This document shows, one piece after another, positions 24,277 through 36,479 of a stretch of DNA of 64,000 bases. Position numbers and translations under genes: made by a program. The stretch spans positions 1 through 64,000 of the forward strand of contig VZSF01007787.1 in NCBI GenBank assembly GCA_013398295.1. Direction: 5' to 3'. Position 1 is the stretch's first letter; every line of letters starts with the position of its first letter. The notes beneath the pieces were generated by a model. The model was not told the origin of the DNA. It searched no databases and saw only the letters and a program-made list of their open reading frames with translations. This DNA is from Chionis minor. Taxonomy: Eukaryota > Chordata > Aves > Charadriiformes > Chionididae.

Positions 24277-26652
24277 CACTTTTTGGTCATCAACAGAAGC
24301 AGCATCAGTTTAAGAAGAATGAGATAGCTTTGGTTTAAGAAAAATGAGTTCCAATTTCTTGAGATTCTCCTAAAGAATTCCAGGGTTCAGATCCTAAGAA
24401 ATGAGAAAGCTAATTTACAGATTGATTCTTGCTCTGAAGAGAGACCTGCAGTCTGCCTCGCCCCTCTGTGTACCATGTCTTGTGAAACACACTTTGGTAG
24501 CATTCTGTAACTTTATGACTCACCCTTGAGATGTACTGGCATCTTTCCAGAGATGGTGTGGAGAGCCAATGTGAGGGTAAAGAGAGTTATTTTTTGATTG
24601 GTACTAGATGACAACCATATCAGTTTAACCAAAATGTCTTTAAGCAAAGGCAATGTCCTCATCTTGCAATTATCACTCTCAAAACCAGTCCAAAAACTCC
24701 AATGTGACAAAAGAGCTACAAGATGACAGATGGGTCCATACAAGTATTTGGTCAGCTATACCTCTTTTGTTTAACACATTCTCAGTTTCCTCAGATTGCT
24801 GGTGTCACTAAGCAGAAAGGCCTTCCTAGGTTAAGAATGTCTCACCTTGACAATATACTTGCACATCTGTTTAACAGTAGAAATGTTTTAATTTAAACTA
24901 TATAATATCTAGAGAGGGCTACAAATGCTGCAGTTCTTTCTCAAAAGAAATACAAATGTTACAGGAGGTTACATTTTAGTATTTCTCTGCATATAACATT
25001 TTGGTCCTGAACCAAATACATACAAAGCAGGCCTTGCAGCTTTGAAGTAATTTCTATGTATTTTAAGACATGAATAATGCAAGGCATGAAAGGCATAAAA
25101 TACCTCTACTCTAAGAATCAGGCCCCCTTCTTCATAAATAAAGAGTATTTTATTCAAGCCATACTGAATTGCTGGTTTTTGCTTCCTATTTATGCTGCAT
25201 ATAATTTTCTGGTCCCAGCCATTTCTCATTATAGTCATTGTCTTTCTACAATCCCTTAATGTTAGAAATTAAAAAATAGTGTGGTATGTATGCATCCTGT
25301 TGTTATCCTAGATTCCCATTCTCCCTTACTGAGCAAATCCAGAGTACAAAACAATTGAACCATGAGAATTTTCAGGTAATGGAATATCTCTAATTGTACG
25401 TGACATTTCCATGCACATTCCTGAAAGATTAAAACCTCTTTAATTGACCAGATGGTGTTCCAATGTTTTTCTTTATTGGCTTTCATCCTAAGAGAACAAG
25501 AAACCTTCTAAGAATTTGGCATCCAGGATATTATGGTAGTTCATATTTCGAAAGTAACATGCAACATCAGCAATGTAAAAAATCTCTGTTTGTTTAGACT
25601 TGTGTTCAGGAGTGGCAAGGTAAACTAGTTTAATAATCTTTTCTCATCATATCATCACATCTACAGGAGTTATTTCAAATAAGATTCATCTGTCCAAATG
25701 TATGTCTGCCATATACATCTGCATCTGAGCTAATAATTCAAATCCCCTTTATATAGGTAATGGAGAGATGCTGACACTTCCTAGAATTTCTTCCTCTTGT
25801 AAACATTAAAAAAAAGATCAGGTGAAGCATGCCCAGAAGAAAAATGTCCATTTCTCTCTCGTGACTTTAAAGGTGTTCATTATACTTTGCATAGCTATAA
25901 AGGTGTGATGAGCTTGTAAAATCACATGAGACTACTTCCACCATTAGTCAGTTGTATATGTACAACTTCCAGTGTCTAAAAGAAAAAAAAACAACTGAAT
26001 TTGTTCTCTCCCTGACAACTAAGGGCTGGAGGTGAAATAAAATCTCTTGGTGGATGTTTTATATGTATTTTATCTCACAGGAAGCCCATAATTTCTATCT
26101 ACTTAACAGAATTTAATTCCATCTTTAAGTAACTGATTGCTTGTCAACTTAATTTACCTGACAGCTTTAGACAGTGAACTCTGTTGTGCATGGATAACTT
26201 GTATAGTTCATAAATCCTGTGAAAATTATGTCAGAGATGCCTTGATACCAAAACTAGATTCACAAAAGCAAGCTCAGGACTATCAGGTTTTTTAGTACAG
26301 ACACAGACCTAAATGAACATAGTCATCCTAATTGTGAGCCTAAGTTAGTGACATGCTTTCATACACAAAGCTTTTCCTGGAAGACATTCATTATTAATGA
26401 ACATAAGAGCCATCAAAACCTGTTTTGCAAGAGCTGTCTCTAGTTTATGAGCAGTAGCATTATGTAAGTTTTCCCACTGTTTGGAGTGCTCCAGTCCTCC
26501 CCCATGATAATTGGAAACTGACTGCACACATTAAGTCTGCAGATCGTACAGAAAATCATTCCAGGAAATAGGCTTCAGGGTTCAACCCAGCCCTGAGTAG
26601 GATGGCTGACACCTCTAGCAAAGTTGATCTTCCCAGTAAATCAAAAACTTTC
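22370..26652. other. AT-rich non-coding sequence
   Basis: No gene is recognised. A 111-codon frame at 23281-23616 is AT-rich and lacks known motifs. A 26-base T run lies at 24248-24273. No ERV, CR1 or SINE signature is seen. Confidence 0.55.
24248..24273. repeat. Poly(T) run, 26 bases
   Basis: Uninterrupted T26. It could be the poly(A) tail of a minus-strand retroposed copy, but the plus-strand sequence after it shows no TTTATT (reverse of AATAAA) close by and no recognisable transcript, so it is listed as a simple repeat. Confidence 0.9.
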
Positions 26653-27280
26653 TCATAGAATCATAGAATAGTTTAAGTTGGGAGGGAACTTAAAGATCAT
26701 CTAGTTCCAACCCCCCTCCCATGGGCAAGGACTCCTCCCACTAGACCTCGTTGCTGAAAGCACCATCCAACCTGGCCTTGAACTCTTCCTGTGGATCAGG
26801 TATCCACAGCTTCTCTGGGCAAGTCTCTTCCAGTGCCTCACCACCCGCAGAGTCAAAAATTTCTTCCTAATATCTATACTAAAGCTCCTCTCTTCCACTT
26901 TGAAGCCATTACCCTTCATTCTATCACTCCATGCCCTTGTAAAAAGTCCCTCTCCAGATTTCTTGTAGGCCCCCTTTCAGACAGCAGAAGGCTGCTCTAA
27001 GGTCTCCCTGAAGCCTTCTCTTCTCTAGGCTGAACAACCCAAACTGCCTCAGCCTGTCCTCATAGCAGAGGTGCTCCAGGCCTCTGATGATCTTTGTGGC
27101 CCTCCGCTGGACCCGCTCCAACAGGTCCATGTCCTTCTTATGTTGGGGACTCCAGAGCTGGATGCAGTATTCCAGGCGGGGTCTCATGAGAACGGTGTAG
27201 AGGGACAGAATCACCTCCCTTAACCTGCTGGCCACGCTTTTAATGCAGCTCAGGATAAGGTTGGCCTTCTAGGCTGCAAG
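26653..27280 (-). mobile_element. CR1 retrotransposon, 5'-truncated
   Basis: Minus-strand CR1. Its 3' end is at 26653, with two octamers read as TCATAGAA, followed by the 3' UTR signature (reverse complement of 'gatcatctagttccaaccccc' and 'ggtggtgaggcactgg' regions) and ORF2 C-terminus. The minus-strand frame 27235-26924 encodes a conserved C-terminal ORF2 stretch with motifs [33 protein letters not shown] and [13 protein letters not shown]. From 26653 to about 27233 it matches 38841-39421 at roughly 99% without gaps (6 differences counted). Similarity then drops sharply. The element stops near 27280. Confidence 0.95.
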
Positions 27281-28152
27281 ACATTTCAACAGGAAAGATT
27301 GTGGTATGTCCATATCTGGGTAAAGATACTGTCTAATTCTGGTTACTTGACAATTGATTTGCATGAAACAGTGCTGATAAACTGAAATGAATGAATTGCA
27401 AATTGATGTTAGAGCCTTGCGAGGTAAAAGTTGTCAGAGGAAAGCTCGCTTATAAAGAAACTATATTACTGTCTTCTCAGAAGGAGCAGTCATTTGGTGG
27501 TTAGAGAACAATGTCTTTCTCTTTTGCTCTGTGGACCACCTGCCTCTACATTTGCAATGTCTTTGTAACATGTTTTCTCACTTGGAGATTTTTATTTGAC
27601 TTATCCCCAACTCCCAACCCTGAATGATAAAGAGCTTGTGTTTATGTGAGATTGAATTTTATTTTTTTTAATTCTTTTGGAATTATTGCCCTCACAACAT
27701 CACCCAGGGTGTTATAAGTCTGCCTTTCCTAATCTTACCTCAGCATGGTGCCAGTTACCTTATCTATTCTCAGCACAGCAATCACCTCCAGACAGCCATA
27801 TAAGGAGACTGACAATATACATCACTGTCTGTAAAACACCTCAAAAGCCTGGGTAGCAGCCAGGTTTCAGAAGACCTTGGAAAAATTTTTGAATTGTGGC
27901 CCATGTTAGTTCTTAAGATGATTTGGGAAGATTTAGTCCACAACATGCTTATCTTCTAGAATACAACTGAATGTCCGTTTCACGTTTTTTCAGTACAAAC
28001 ATTTTGAATTATCTTTCAATACTAGAAACAAATGGCAAACATTAAATGATTTCTAATGCTCCCTTCTTGTACCCAGAAATCTAGATCCCCATCCCAGACT
28101 TACATATGTGCCTTTTTCAATATGTGCAAACATTTTCTTATGTGTAAGATAT
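27281..28152. other. Non-coding spacer between two minus-strand CR1s
   Basis: About 870 bases with no gene, clear repeat or RNA gene recognised. Confidence 0.55.
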
Positions 28153-28878
28153 TCATAGAATCATAAATTCCTCTAGGTTGGAAGGGACCTTTAGGATCAT
28201 CGAGTCCAACCAGCAACCTAATGCTGCCAAAACCACCACTAAACCATATCCCTCAGCACCATGTCTACGGATCATCTAAATACTTCCAGGGATGGTGATT
28301 CCACCACTGCCCTGGGCAGCCTGTTCCAATGCTTGAAAACCCTTTCAGCAAAGAACTTTTTCCTAATATCCAATTAAACCTCCCCTGGTGTAACTTGAGG
28401 CCATTTCCACTTGACCTATCGCTTGTTACTTGGAGAAAAGACCTACACCCACCTCTCTACAACCTCCTTTCAGGTAGTTGTAGAGAGCAATAAGGTCTCC
28501 TCTCAGCCTCCTTTTCTCCAGGCTAAACAACCCCAGTTGTCTCAGCCGTTCCTCATAAGATTTGTGCTCTAGACCCCTCACCAGCTTTGTTGCTCTTCTC
28601 TGGACATGCTCTAGCTCCTCCATGTCTTTCTTGTACTGAGGGAGCCAAAACTGAACACAGTATTCGAGGTGGGGATTCACCAGTGCTGAGTACAGTGGTA
28701 CAACTACTTCCCTAGTCTTGCTGGTCACACTAGTCCTGGTACAAGCCAGGACGTTGTTGGTCTTCTTTGGCACCTGTGTACACAGCCGGCTCATATTCAG
28801 CCAGCTGTCAACAAACACCCCTAGGTCCTTTTCTACCAAGCAGCTTTCCAGCCACTCTTCCTCAAGCCTGTATTCACT
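28153..28878 (-). mobile_element. CR1 retrotransposon, 5'-truncated
   Basis: Minus-strand CR1 starting with octamer remnants (TCATAGAATCATAAAT) and the 'ggttggaagggacctttaggatcatcgagtccaacc' type 3' end. The minus-strand frame 28899-28426 (157 codons) is open through ORF2 C-terminal motifs: [41 protein letters not shown] and [14 protein letters not shown]. This belongs to a different subfamily from the copy at 26653, judging by the 3' UTR. The frame has no reverse-transcriptase core and is not a functional gene. Confidence 0.95.
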
Positions 28879-29554
28879 CCTTTCCTTTTTCACCAACACT
28901 GAATCAAACTGCCTCCTTTAATGGTTGTGGAGATAGGCATACTGCTTATAATGGTGATCTGTTGCTCTTTTTATTTTAATGAAGATTTAGCAAGTTTCTG
29001 AATTCATGAGCCTGAATTTCTGCAGGCTCATGAGCATGCAAAAAGCAAATCTACCACGTGTGCCAACTGATTGCACATGCACCATAGGTGCGATGGAGCC
29101 TGCTTGCTTGGCACCCTTGAGTAATGGGAGCTCTGCAGAGCAATGAAGCAGACCATCACATACTACCTTGATTTGTTATCCTTTTTCCACTTGGTTATCC
29201 TTTGCTCCAGCCTGTTTCCCCCCTCTTTCTCCAGATTCCTAGTGATATCTGCCATCTTGCGTCATGTTTACAACCCACCCACCCCCTGCACAATGTTGGG
29301 GTAAGGGGGATACAAATGGCAGTGTAGGTGACAGTAAGGAGGAAAGGATGGTCTTGTGCTTAGTTTTCAGTAGAACTGAAGTGCCTAGGCAACATGAAAA
29401 ATGCCACTGGTCCAAATCTGCTTCATTAGGCACCTAAATGCCCCTGAGGATCCTGTTTTAAGAGATATAAGACAAAAATTTTCTCTAAAAGCAGAGGTGC
29501 AACTAAAGGGGAAATGAAGCCAAGAGAAACAGAAAACGACGTACGAAAAAGAAA

Positions 29555-29935
29555 AACTGCCAGGGCTCAGCAGGGGCCAGAGGCTCCTTGGGATCCGTCA
29601 GGGAAGAGCCTGGCAGACAGGGCCTGTCCCACTGCCCCATCCAGGATCAGACCAGCTGGAGGGGTTCACTGAGGCTCCCCCAGCCCTGGTTACCGGGCAT
29701 CTCCCTGGGGACAGGGATGGATGAGGCTGGACCAGGACATAGGCCTGCGGTGGGCTTGGCAGGACCCACAGGAGGGCAGGGCAGGGCTGTGGGGGGCTGG
29801 AGACTGGTCCTGCTGTGGCCTCAAGGGGTGAAACGAGGTCCTGGCCAAAGGGCAGGGTGGGGGGAGCCCTTGTGAGGGGCTGGGCAGGGACAGCAAGGTC
29901 TGTGGATGCCCTCAGGACCCTGACAGCTAGACTGA
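29555..29935. other. Isolated GC-rich block, unknown origin
   Basis: About 380 bases strikingly richer in G and C than everything around it, G-dominated on the plus strand, with runs such as GGCAGGGCAGGG. CpG is scarce (only a handful seen), so it is not a classic CpG island. A 95-codon plus frame (29588-29875) and a 68-codon minus frame are open, but their Gly/Pro/Arg-rich translations reflect composition rather than a known domain. The 12-mer ATTAGGCACCTA occurs on either side (29425-29436 and 29981-29992). It could be an unrecognised repeat, a decayed retroposed transcript or an exon; none is shown. Confidence 0.5.
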
Positions 29936-32278
29936 AAGGTACATGTCAGTAGTTAGGCAGTTATCTCATCGTATCCTCGTATTAGGCACCTATCCGCAGC
30001 TTCACATGCCCCAGGTTATTTCAGGATATGCTTTTTGAACTGTGTTCATTCCACTTAACCTTAAAATGAGGAAGGCATCTAAGGTAGGGTGGTAACATTT
30101 CTAGTTTCCTTGATCAAAGTGAGATACAGACCTCCAGGAGGCTTTTCAGTCTAACAGCTGAACTTTCTTCTGACAGTATCTAGGTCTTTCCTTCAAGTAG
30201 CTCTCTCTTTTGACTTTACAAGGTTGACTATACTCCTAAGTATTTCAGTTAGGTGCCTCAAGTTAGGTGGGATGAATTTGTGAGTTACTGCCTCTGACAT
30301 TTCTTCCCACAAGACCCTTTTGTGCCTTGTCTTGTGCAGGCTTGGAAATTCAGCCCTGAGGAGATGCCATTACCTAATTCTTCCTTTCTAACTGACTGTG
30401 ATCCTGAAAAATACACAAATTTACTACAGATAGATAATACCACTGGATTACCTGAAGTCTGTTAGTACCTAGGCCACGGAGTAAAGCAGATTGCATCCAT
30501 GGCTTTGGGAAAGGAGATTCTGTATGGTGAGATAAATAACCTGCTAAGTTCTGTTTCCTTATAGGAAATCCCTCAGGCAGTTGCAACAGGACCCAGGCTC
30601 TGTGGGAGTGGGTGCAGGGGGATCGTTCTGTCTTTTCCATCGTCTTCCACTGTGAATCTGGACCAACTAATTTACACCAAATCCAACAGAAATGAGACAG
30701 TACTGGAGAAGATAAAACATTTTAAGTTGCTTCTAAAAACAGTTTGTGGAATTCTTTAGCTTAGTCCTACTTATGCAAAAAGCAAGGGAAGACTGTATTA
30801 ATCAAAGCCATGTGTGAACTGTGCAGCATTATAAACGGGAGAAGATAAAAAAAAATAAAAAGAGAGAGCCAACAATGTAGAAAGATATGAAGAGGCTCAG
30901 AAAGTGGATCAGAGAGACCAGGGGACTGAAATCATGGCCAAGAGAACAATAGGGGAGCCAAAGGCTAAACTAGAGAACGGAAAGGAGAAGCAGAAGGCAA
31001 ACTCTGGGATGGAGAGTACCATGCCAAAACGCAGCTAAGAAATGCAAAATATACTGCAGAAAGGAAGACCTGGAGAAGAGCAGTATCACCACAAACTTGA
31101 AATATTCCCTGAGAACAGCATTATTGCTCTACTGCTGGCTACTTACAGACTGATTTCACTAGGCATAAGGAAACATAATCATTAAGTAACTCATAACTCT
31201 GAAACCTACCTGCATGTTGCCAGTGTTTGCTGACTTCTAGGACTTCAACATCACAATTCATTTTTAAATGCTGTTTTCTAGTGTAGAAGTTGTTTTGTAA
31301 ATCTTTGCCATTTCAGTTCTTGCCATTTTATAGGCTTAATATAATTCCTCCATTTTTTGTGTTTGTAGTGAGTATTTCTCAATACGTATCTATTTAAAAG
31401 TAGATTAAATTTACAAATTGTAACTTTTTTCTTATGATATAATATAATCTCCTTTTATATTAAGGTGTTTTATGAAGACAGAAAAGGCTCATGCTCCTGT
31501 TAAAAACCTAATGCTTTGTTTAGATCCTTTTAAAAGACACTTCATGACACTTTCTGGATTTCATTAAAACATTTGCCACAGTCAAACATATATTGATGGT
31601 AACATTCGCAAAATCTGTCTATCATATCAACAGAAATAATAATTTTTTGATTTGTTGCTTGGTATTCAGCTCTTCATCCTTTATTGAGTTCAGGCATCAC
31701 AGTTCAATGAGAACTAAGTTGCTGGGGTTTTTTTCCTTTATATATTTGTTTTTGTTTCAGGTTGTGCACATTGTTATCTGTACCTCATACTAGGTTCTTG
31801 CTAGCCTATAATAATTTCAGGAGCCTATGAACTAGTAGGGTTTTTTTCCATCCTGTGTGCTTTATCCACGTTTCTGTGTACTTACATCTTTTGAAACCCT
31901 GATTTTACCTACCTTATATTTTGCCAACTATAGTATATAATATAATTCAAACAACTTCATGGGGCCAGCCTATTCCTGCACCTGTGGGTGGGTGTTTAGC
32001 AGCATCAATATTCATTTTTAATCTCTTACTACATGTGCTGAACCATTCATGCCACATTTCCAAACATCCAATTGCCAATGTTTGGGTTTGGGGGTTTTTT
32101 TTGAGTGTTTCTAGAAAGCTCTTTCACTGCTTTCTTTGGCTATGGAAGTCTCATTTCCTTAGTCTATCTATTTCAACAAATGATGGAGATACAAAATCAG
32201 CATCTCTCAGTATTAGTGTCTAAATCAAATTGTTTGGTTATGAAAAAAAGTAAAAAAACTGTCTCCAAAATGTCAGCC

Positions 32279-32294
32279 TTTTTTTTTTTTTTTT
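32279..32294. repeat. Poly(T) run, 16 bases
   Basis: Uninterrupted T16 in AT-rich sequence; no associated element recognised. Confidence 0.85.
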
Positions 32295-34958
32295 AACAAA
32301 CTTATTAGTACTTTAATAATGACCTTTTTCTACTGCATTCAATGTTCGGCAACTTCCTGCATTTCCTTCATCTGCAAGTGCTCAAAACAATGTTGCGTGG
32401 GTACTACACTCTGCTGCATTCTACAGGGCTGGCAAGGGCTAGTGGACATTAAATGATTGAGACCACCATACTATTTTCAGTTAGCTACTGATATTTGGTG
32501 TGAATCTTCTAAGAAGCATTGTACAGTGCTTCTGGAGCTCTAGGGAATCCTTACACAGACTAAACAAATTCAGATGGGATAGTTAAGCCATTGATATGTG
32601 GTTGTAGCAAGGGTAAGTACAACAGTAAAATTAACCTTATATACAAAATTTATGGATCCAGCATGACTTCTTCTTCTAATTAACTGAAATATTCCATATC
32701 AGTATAAATAGCAATGAAGGCAGGACTAAGGATGCACTGATTAACATAGTAAACAATCTTGCTCATCAGTTAATAACCAAAACAACAAAAAACATCTATA
32801 TTTAGTGCTCTGCTGGCAGACAGTCAAGTCCCAAATAAGCAACTGTTGTGTAAAAATCTAAATAAGACTGAGGATGATGAGCCATAGATGGAGATTGTTA
32901 TGGACAGACTATGTTTACCCCACAAGAAACTAAACAGTCACAGGCAATCTTCTCTTCAGTTATAAAATTCAAGATTTTGCATAATTGTAGTATTTCATAA
33001 TAATCTCTTGGTTTGGGGGGGGAGGTACCTTGTTTTCAGTTTCATTGTTTACATTAATTACATATTGAAAGCTTATTCATTATGCATGAAGGCTAACAGA
33101 GGTAGAGACCTATCCTACTGTTCATAGTAACTGTGTCTTCAATGGTGTGAAATATTTGGTGACAAATGTTCTTAAAGATTAGAGAGGAATTTTAACTTCT
33201 CCCTTGTATATTTTGTTTTCCATCATCTGTAAATGTTCAGTGTTGACTGAGGTAGAAAATTTAACTGTTATTGAATACTATTATTTCATCATTTATGCTT
33301 TTCGGTGTGCTGCATGAGCATTGTACTGAGCATATCTGAATTAAGGTCCGTTTCCCAGAAAGCTTGTACAGTACAGGCATAATTTATTTTCTAATACATG
33401 GATGTTTCCAGATGTCATTGTAGTTAAATACAGTATGATGCCATTTAACCATGTCATGCAACTGGATCCCTAGCTCCTTTAGAAAACAGAATTAACATGT
33501 GAGGAAGTTACATAACATAATCTTATTAGCTTGTGAGTGAATCTTTGAACATTCTGATTGTTGCCTCTTGCAATGAAGATCTGTAGTTAAAATTTCCAAG
33601 AGCAGCTAAAACTGATAGCAGCTCTCATGAAAAGCTCTAGATTAAGAAAGCTTCAAGTCCTTGATTAATTCCCAAGATGAAAAGATTAATCCTTTGATTT
33701 CTTTTATTTTGTATTGTGTTCCCCCAACAAGCTTTGGTATTTTCTAGAAAGCCAAAAAAAAAAACAGAACACCCCACTTTCCTGCTTTATAAGGGATTTA
33801 ATACAAAATCAGTATCAAAAGGAAGCTACTTCCAAAATACATTTAATTATTCAGAAAAGAAAAGCAAGATTGATTTTTTTTAACTTGCTTCTTAAATCTT
33901 AAAAATTTTTGGTGAAGACTGTCTGAAAAATCTTAACAAACTTTATATCAGAAAAAAAGGGAGGGGAAATCTCTTTAGATCTCTTTGTTTAATGGCTATA
34001 TATTTCCCTTATGTTATGTACAGTTATGGATAAAGGACAATGAACATTTCTTATCCAAGAGAATGCTGCTTTTGTCATCCAAGTTTAGTTTTGAAATCTG
34101 GATATTACTCTTTTAGTTTTAAATTATTTTTTTAAATTTATATTATTTTAAAGGATGCGACATAGAGGAAAGTAATGAAAGACTTTTTTTCTATTCAACA
34201 ATATTATTAAACTTATTTTTCTCAAAAATTTTAAAAATACTTTTTCACTGTTAAGAATCATTTTAAAACACTGAATCTTAGACCATGGGCAATTCAAGAC
34301 AAGGTCAACCACTTGTCAGTATACAGTTGTGTGTTGGTATACCTTAGTTTTTCAAAGAAAATGCAATTTTCAACTCAAAAATATTTTTCACAAAATATTT
34401 ACTTGAAAAAAAAATAAATTTAATTTAGAAAATAATCTTGTAATTGCTGTAATAAAAATATATTTAAGTTTCATTTAGTGTATTTGGTTGCAAAAAACAG
34501 ACCAAAAAAAAAGATTTGGTTTCCTAATAAAAATAAAACATGTTCACAGAAAATATATTTCAGAGAGGTCTAAAGAGTCCTCCTACATTTAATATAAATA
34601 AAAAGTAGTAACGCTTCATGAAAGAATTATGTTGTTTATGTTAACTCTTCGTAGCTTGATTAGAAAGATATACTAAAATACTCTTTTTGGAATATTCAAT
34701 ATCATGCTAACTTAGTTGACTTTCTCTAAGAAGATTATATCATTCTAATGCACAGCTTCCTAACCTGTCAAATCAGGAGAAAAACCAACAAAACTAACGG
34801 TATCTGATAAAAAGCCATAATGATAGATCAATAACGTTGCCCACCCTCCTTATTTTCCATACCATTTTAGCTTCTTCTAAAGCCTTCTTATTTGCTCAGC
34901 ATTTTGCCCTACTGTTTTAAAAGTCTATTACGGTCATCATTTTTGCTCCCTGCTTGTT

Positions 34959-34995
34959 ATTTTTTTATTTATGTATTTATTTATTCATTTATTTA
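34959..34995. repeat. TTTA-rich simple repeat
   Basis: Degenerate (TTTA)n microsatellite of under 40 bases. Confidence 0.7.
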
Positions 34996-35408
34996 CCTAC
35001 TTCCTTACTTATGTTATTCTCTCCTTCCTTAATGGCTTTCTTTTTCTTCTACAACAGAAGCAGCAGATCCAGCCTTATGAGCGTCAATGCAATAGCAGCA
35101 GGAAAAAATGGCATAGGACTCTTTGTCTGAGTCAAAATGGATGTCTAATGTAGTCATGCCTTGATAATTTTACCTTTTCTTACAGATGGGAACCTTTCCG
35201 TGTGATTCACTGATTGACAAATAGCTGCTCAGAAACTTTTTTCTTTGATGAAACACACATTTTTCCAGGAGAAATTCATATACTTTTGTTATTCTGAGTA
35301 TATTGTGGGGTGGGTTTTTTTGAAGCTCCAGGGGATCATCTTCTCTGGTTTTTATTTCTTTAGTGTATTTATAGAGGTGAATAATATCCTAACCAAGATT
35401 TCTCTTTT

Positions 35409-35410
<2 letters not shown>

Positions 35411-35440
<30 letters not shown>
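35411..35440. repeat. Poly(T) run, 30 bases
   Basis: Uninterrupted T30 preceded by a C-broken T stretch. No retroposed gene is recognised on its downstream side. Confidence 0.9.
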
Positions 35441-35441
<1 letters not shown>

Positions 35442-35562
35442 TTCAAACAAATTCTTTTAGGATTTATGCTCATTATTGAATGTAAATTTTGCTGGTGATT
35501 TGAATAGACATTCTCAGGGACTTTTCCAGTCCTAGTTTATATATCTGGAAACTTACACAGTC

Positions 35563-35620
35563 AGAGCTGGATACAGTATTTCATCCTAGATCATACTGGT
35601 GCATTAACATTTGCTATCAA
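35563..35620 (-). mobile_element. Possible tiny CR1 relic
   Basis: The stretch 'cagagctggatacagtattt' followed by a decayed tail resembles the reverse complement of the CR1 ORF2 'LEYC.QLW' region. It is under 60 bases and has no flanking support, so chance or a different LINE cannot be excluded. Confidence 0.3.
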
Positions 35621-36025
35621 ATCTAGGAATACTTTGACAACTTACGTATAAGCATTATCTTTTAAAGAATAATATTGGTGGGATAGTTTGTGAAAAAGTC
35701 ACACAGTCACTTTCCTCCTACTGTCTTTTCTCATGGATAAGTTCCTATTTCATAACAGAGATGCCTCTTTTTTTCCAGTTACTTAGTCTAGTCACATGTT
35801 CAGATAATCATTCAAGGCATGTACCGAATATTAAAGGACAAAATGCAGTTTACAACATGCCACAAACACACTCTTTTTACTTTGTCCCAAAGCTACAACA
35901 TTTCACTATTGGGAAACAACCAGTTAATCATTGTCATAATAAATACCTACGCAGAAAGATAGCCAGTATCCTCAAAATATGTGATCTCACTAACATTAGC
36001 ACACAGGTTGTAATGCCACTATATT

Positions 36026-36479
36026 TCCTGGAGAGGGTAGAGCAAAGGGCTACAAAGATGATTAGGGGCCTGGAACATTTTTCTTACAAGAAAAGGCTGA
36101 GGGACTTGTGTCTTTTTAATCTGGAGAAGAGAAGACTGAGGGGGGATCTTATCAATACTTGTAAATATTTAAAGGGAGAGTCCCAGAAGGAGGGGGCCAG
36201 TCTTTTTTCAGTGGTGCCCAGCGACAGGACAAGAGGTAACGGGCACAAAATGGAATGTAAACATGAGGAGGAACTTCTTTCCTTTGAGGGTGGCAGAGCA
36301 TTGGAACAGGTTGCCCAGAGAGGTGGTGGAGTCTCTTGATTCTGGAGACATTCAAAACCTGCCTGGGTGCCATCCTGTACAACCTGCTGTAAGTGGACCT
36401 TTTCTGGCTGGAAAGTTGGACTAGATGATCTCCAGAGGTCCATTCCAATCCCTAACATTCTATTATTCTATGCTTCTAT
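36026..36479 (+). mobile_element. CR1 retrotransposon, 5'-truncated
   Basis: Plus-strand CR1 spanning the last part of ORF2 and the 3' UTR. The frame shows [24 protein letters not shown] and a DRTRGNG element. The 3' UTR then runs through 'ggttgcccagagaggtggtggagtctc' and 'gactagatgatctccagaggtcc' to degenerate octamers (ATTCTATT, ATTCTATG). A 192-codon frame (35761-36339) that includes this region is a chimera: its first half is unrelated AT-rich sequence that happens to be open. Confidence 0.95.

Larger units (their letters stand above)
28879..35562. other. Mostly AT-rich non-coding sequence with a GC-rich block
   Basis: No supportable gene. It includes the GC-rich block at 29555-29935, a T16 run at 32279-32294, a TTTA-rich tract at 34959-34995 and a T30 run at 35411-35440. 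The interval 33,880-34,600 is especially A/T-rich with many A and T runs. Confidence 0.5.

Noticed and set aside
29588..29875. 95-codon ORF in the GC-rich block
   Set aside because: Gly/Pro/Arg-rich translation is what GC-rich DNA gives by default; the opposite strand is open too. No domain or splice evidence.
35761..36339. 192-codon ORF, the longest in the window
   Set aside because: Its second half is CR1 ORF2 and its first half is unrelated AT-rich flank; it is a chance fusion, not a gene.
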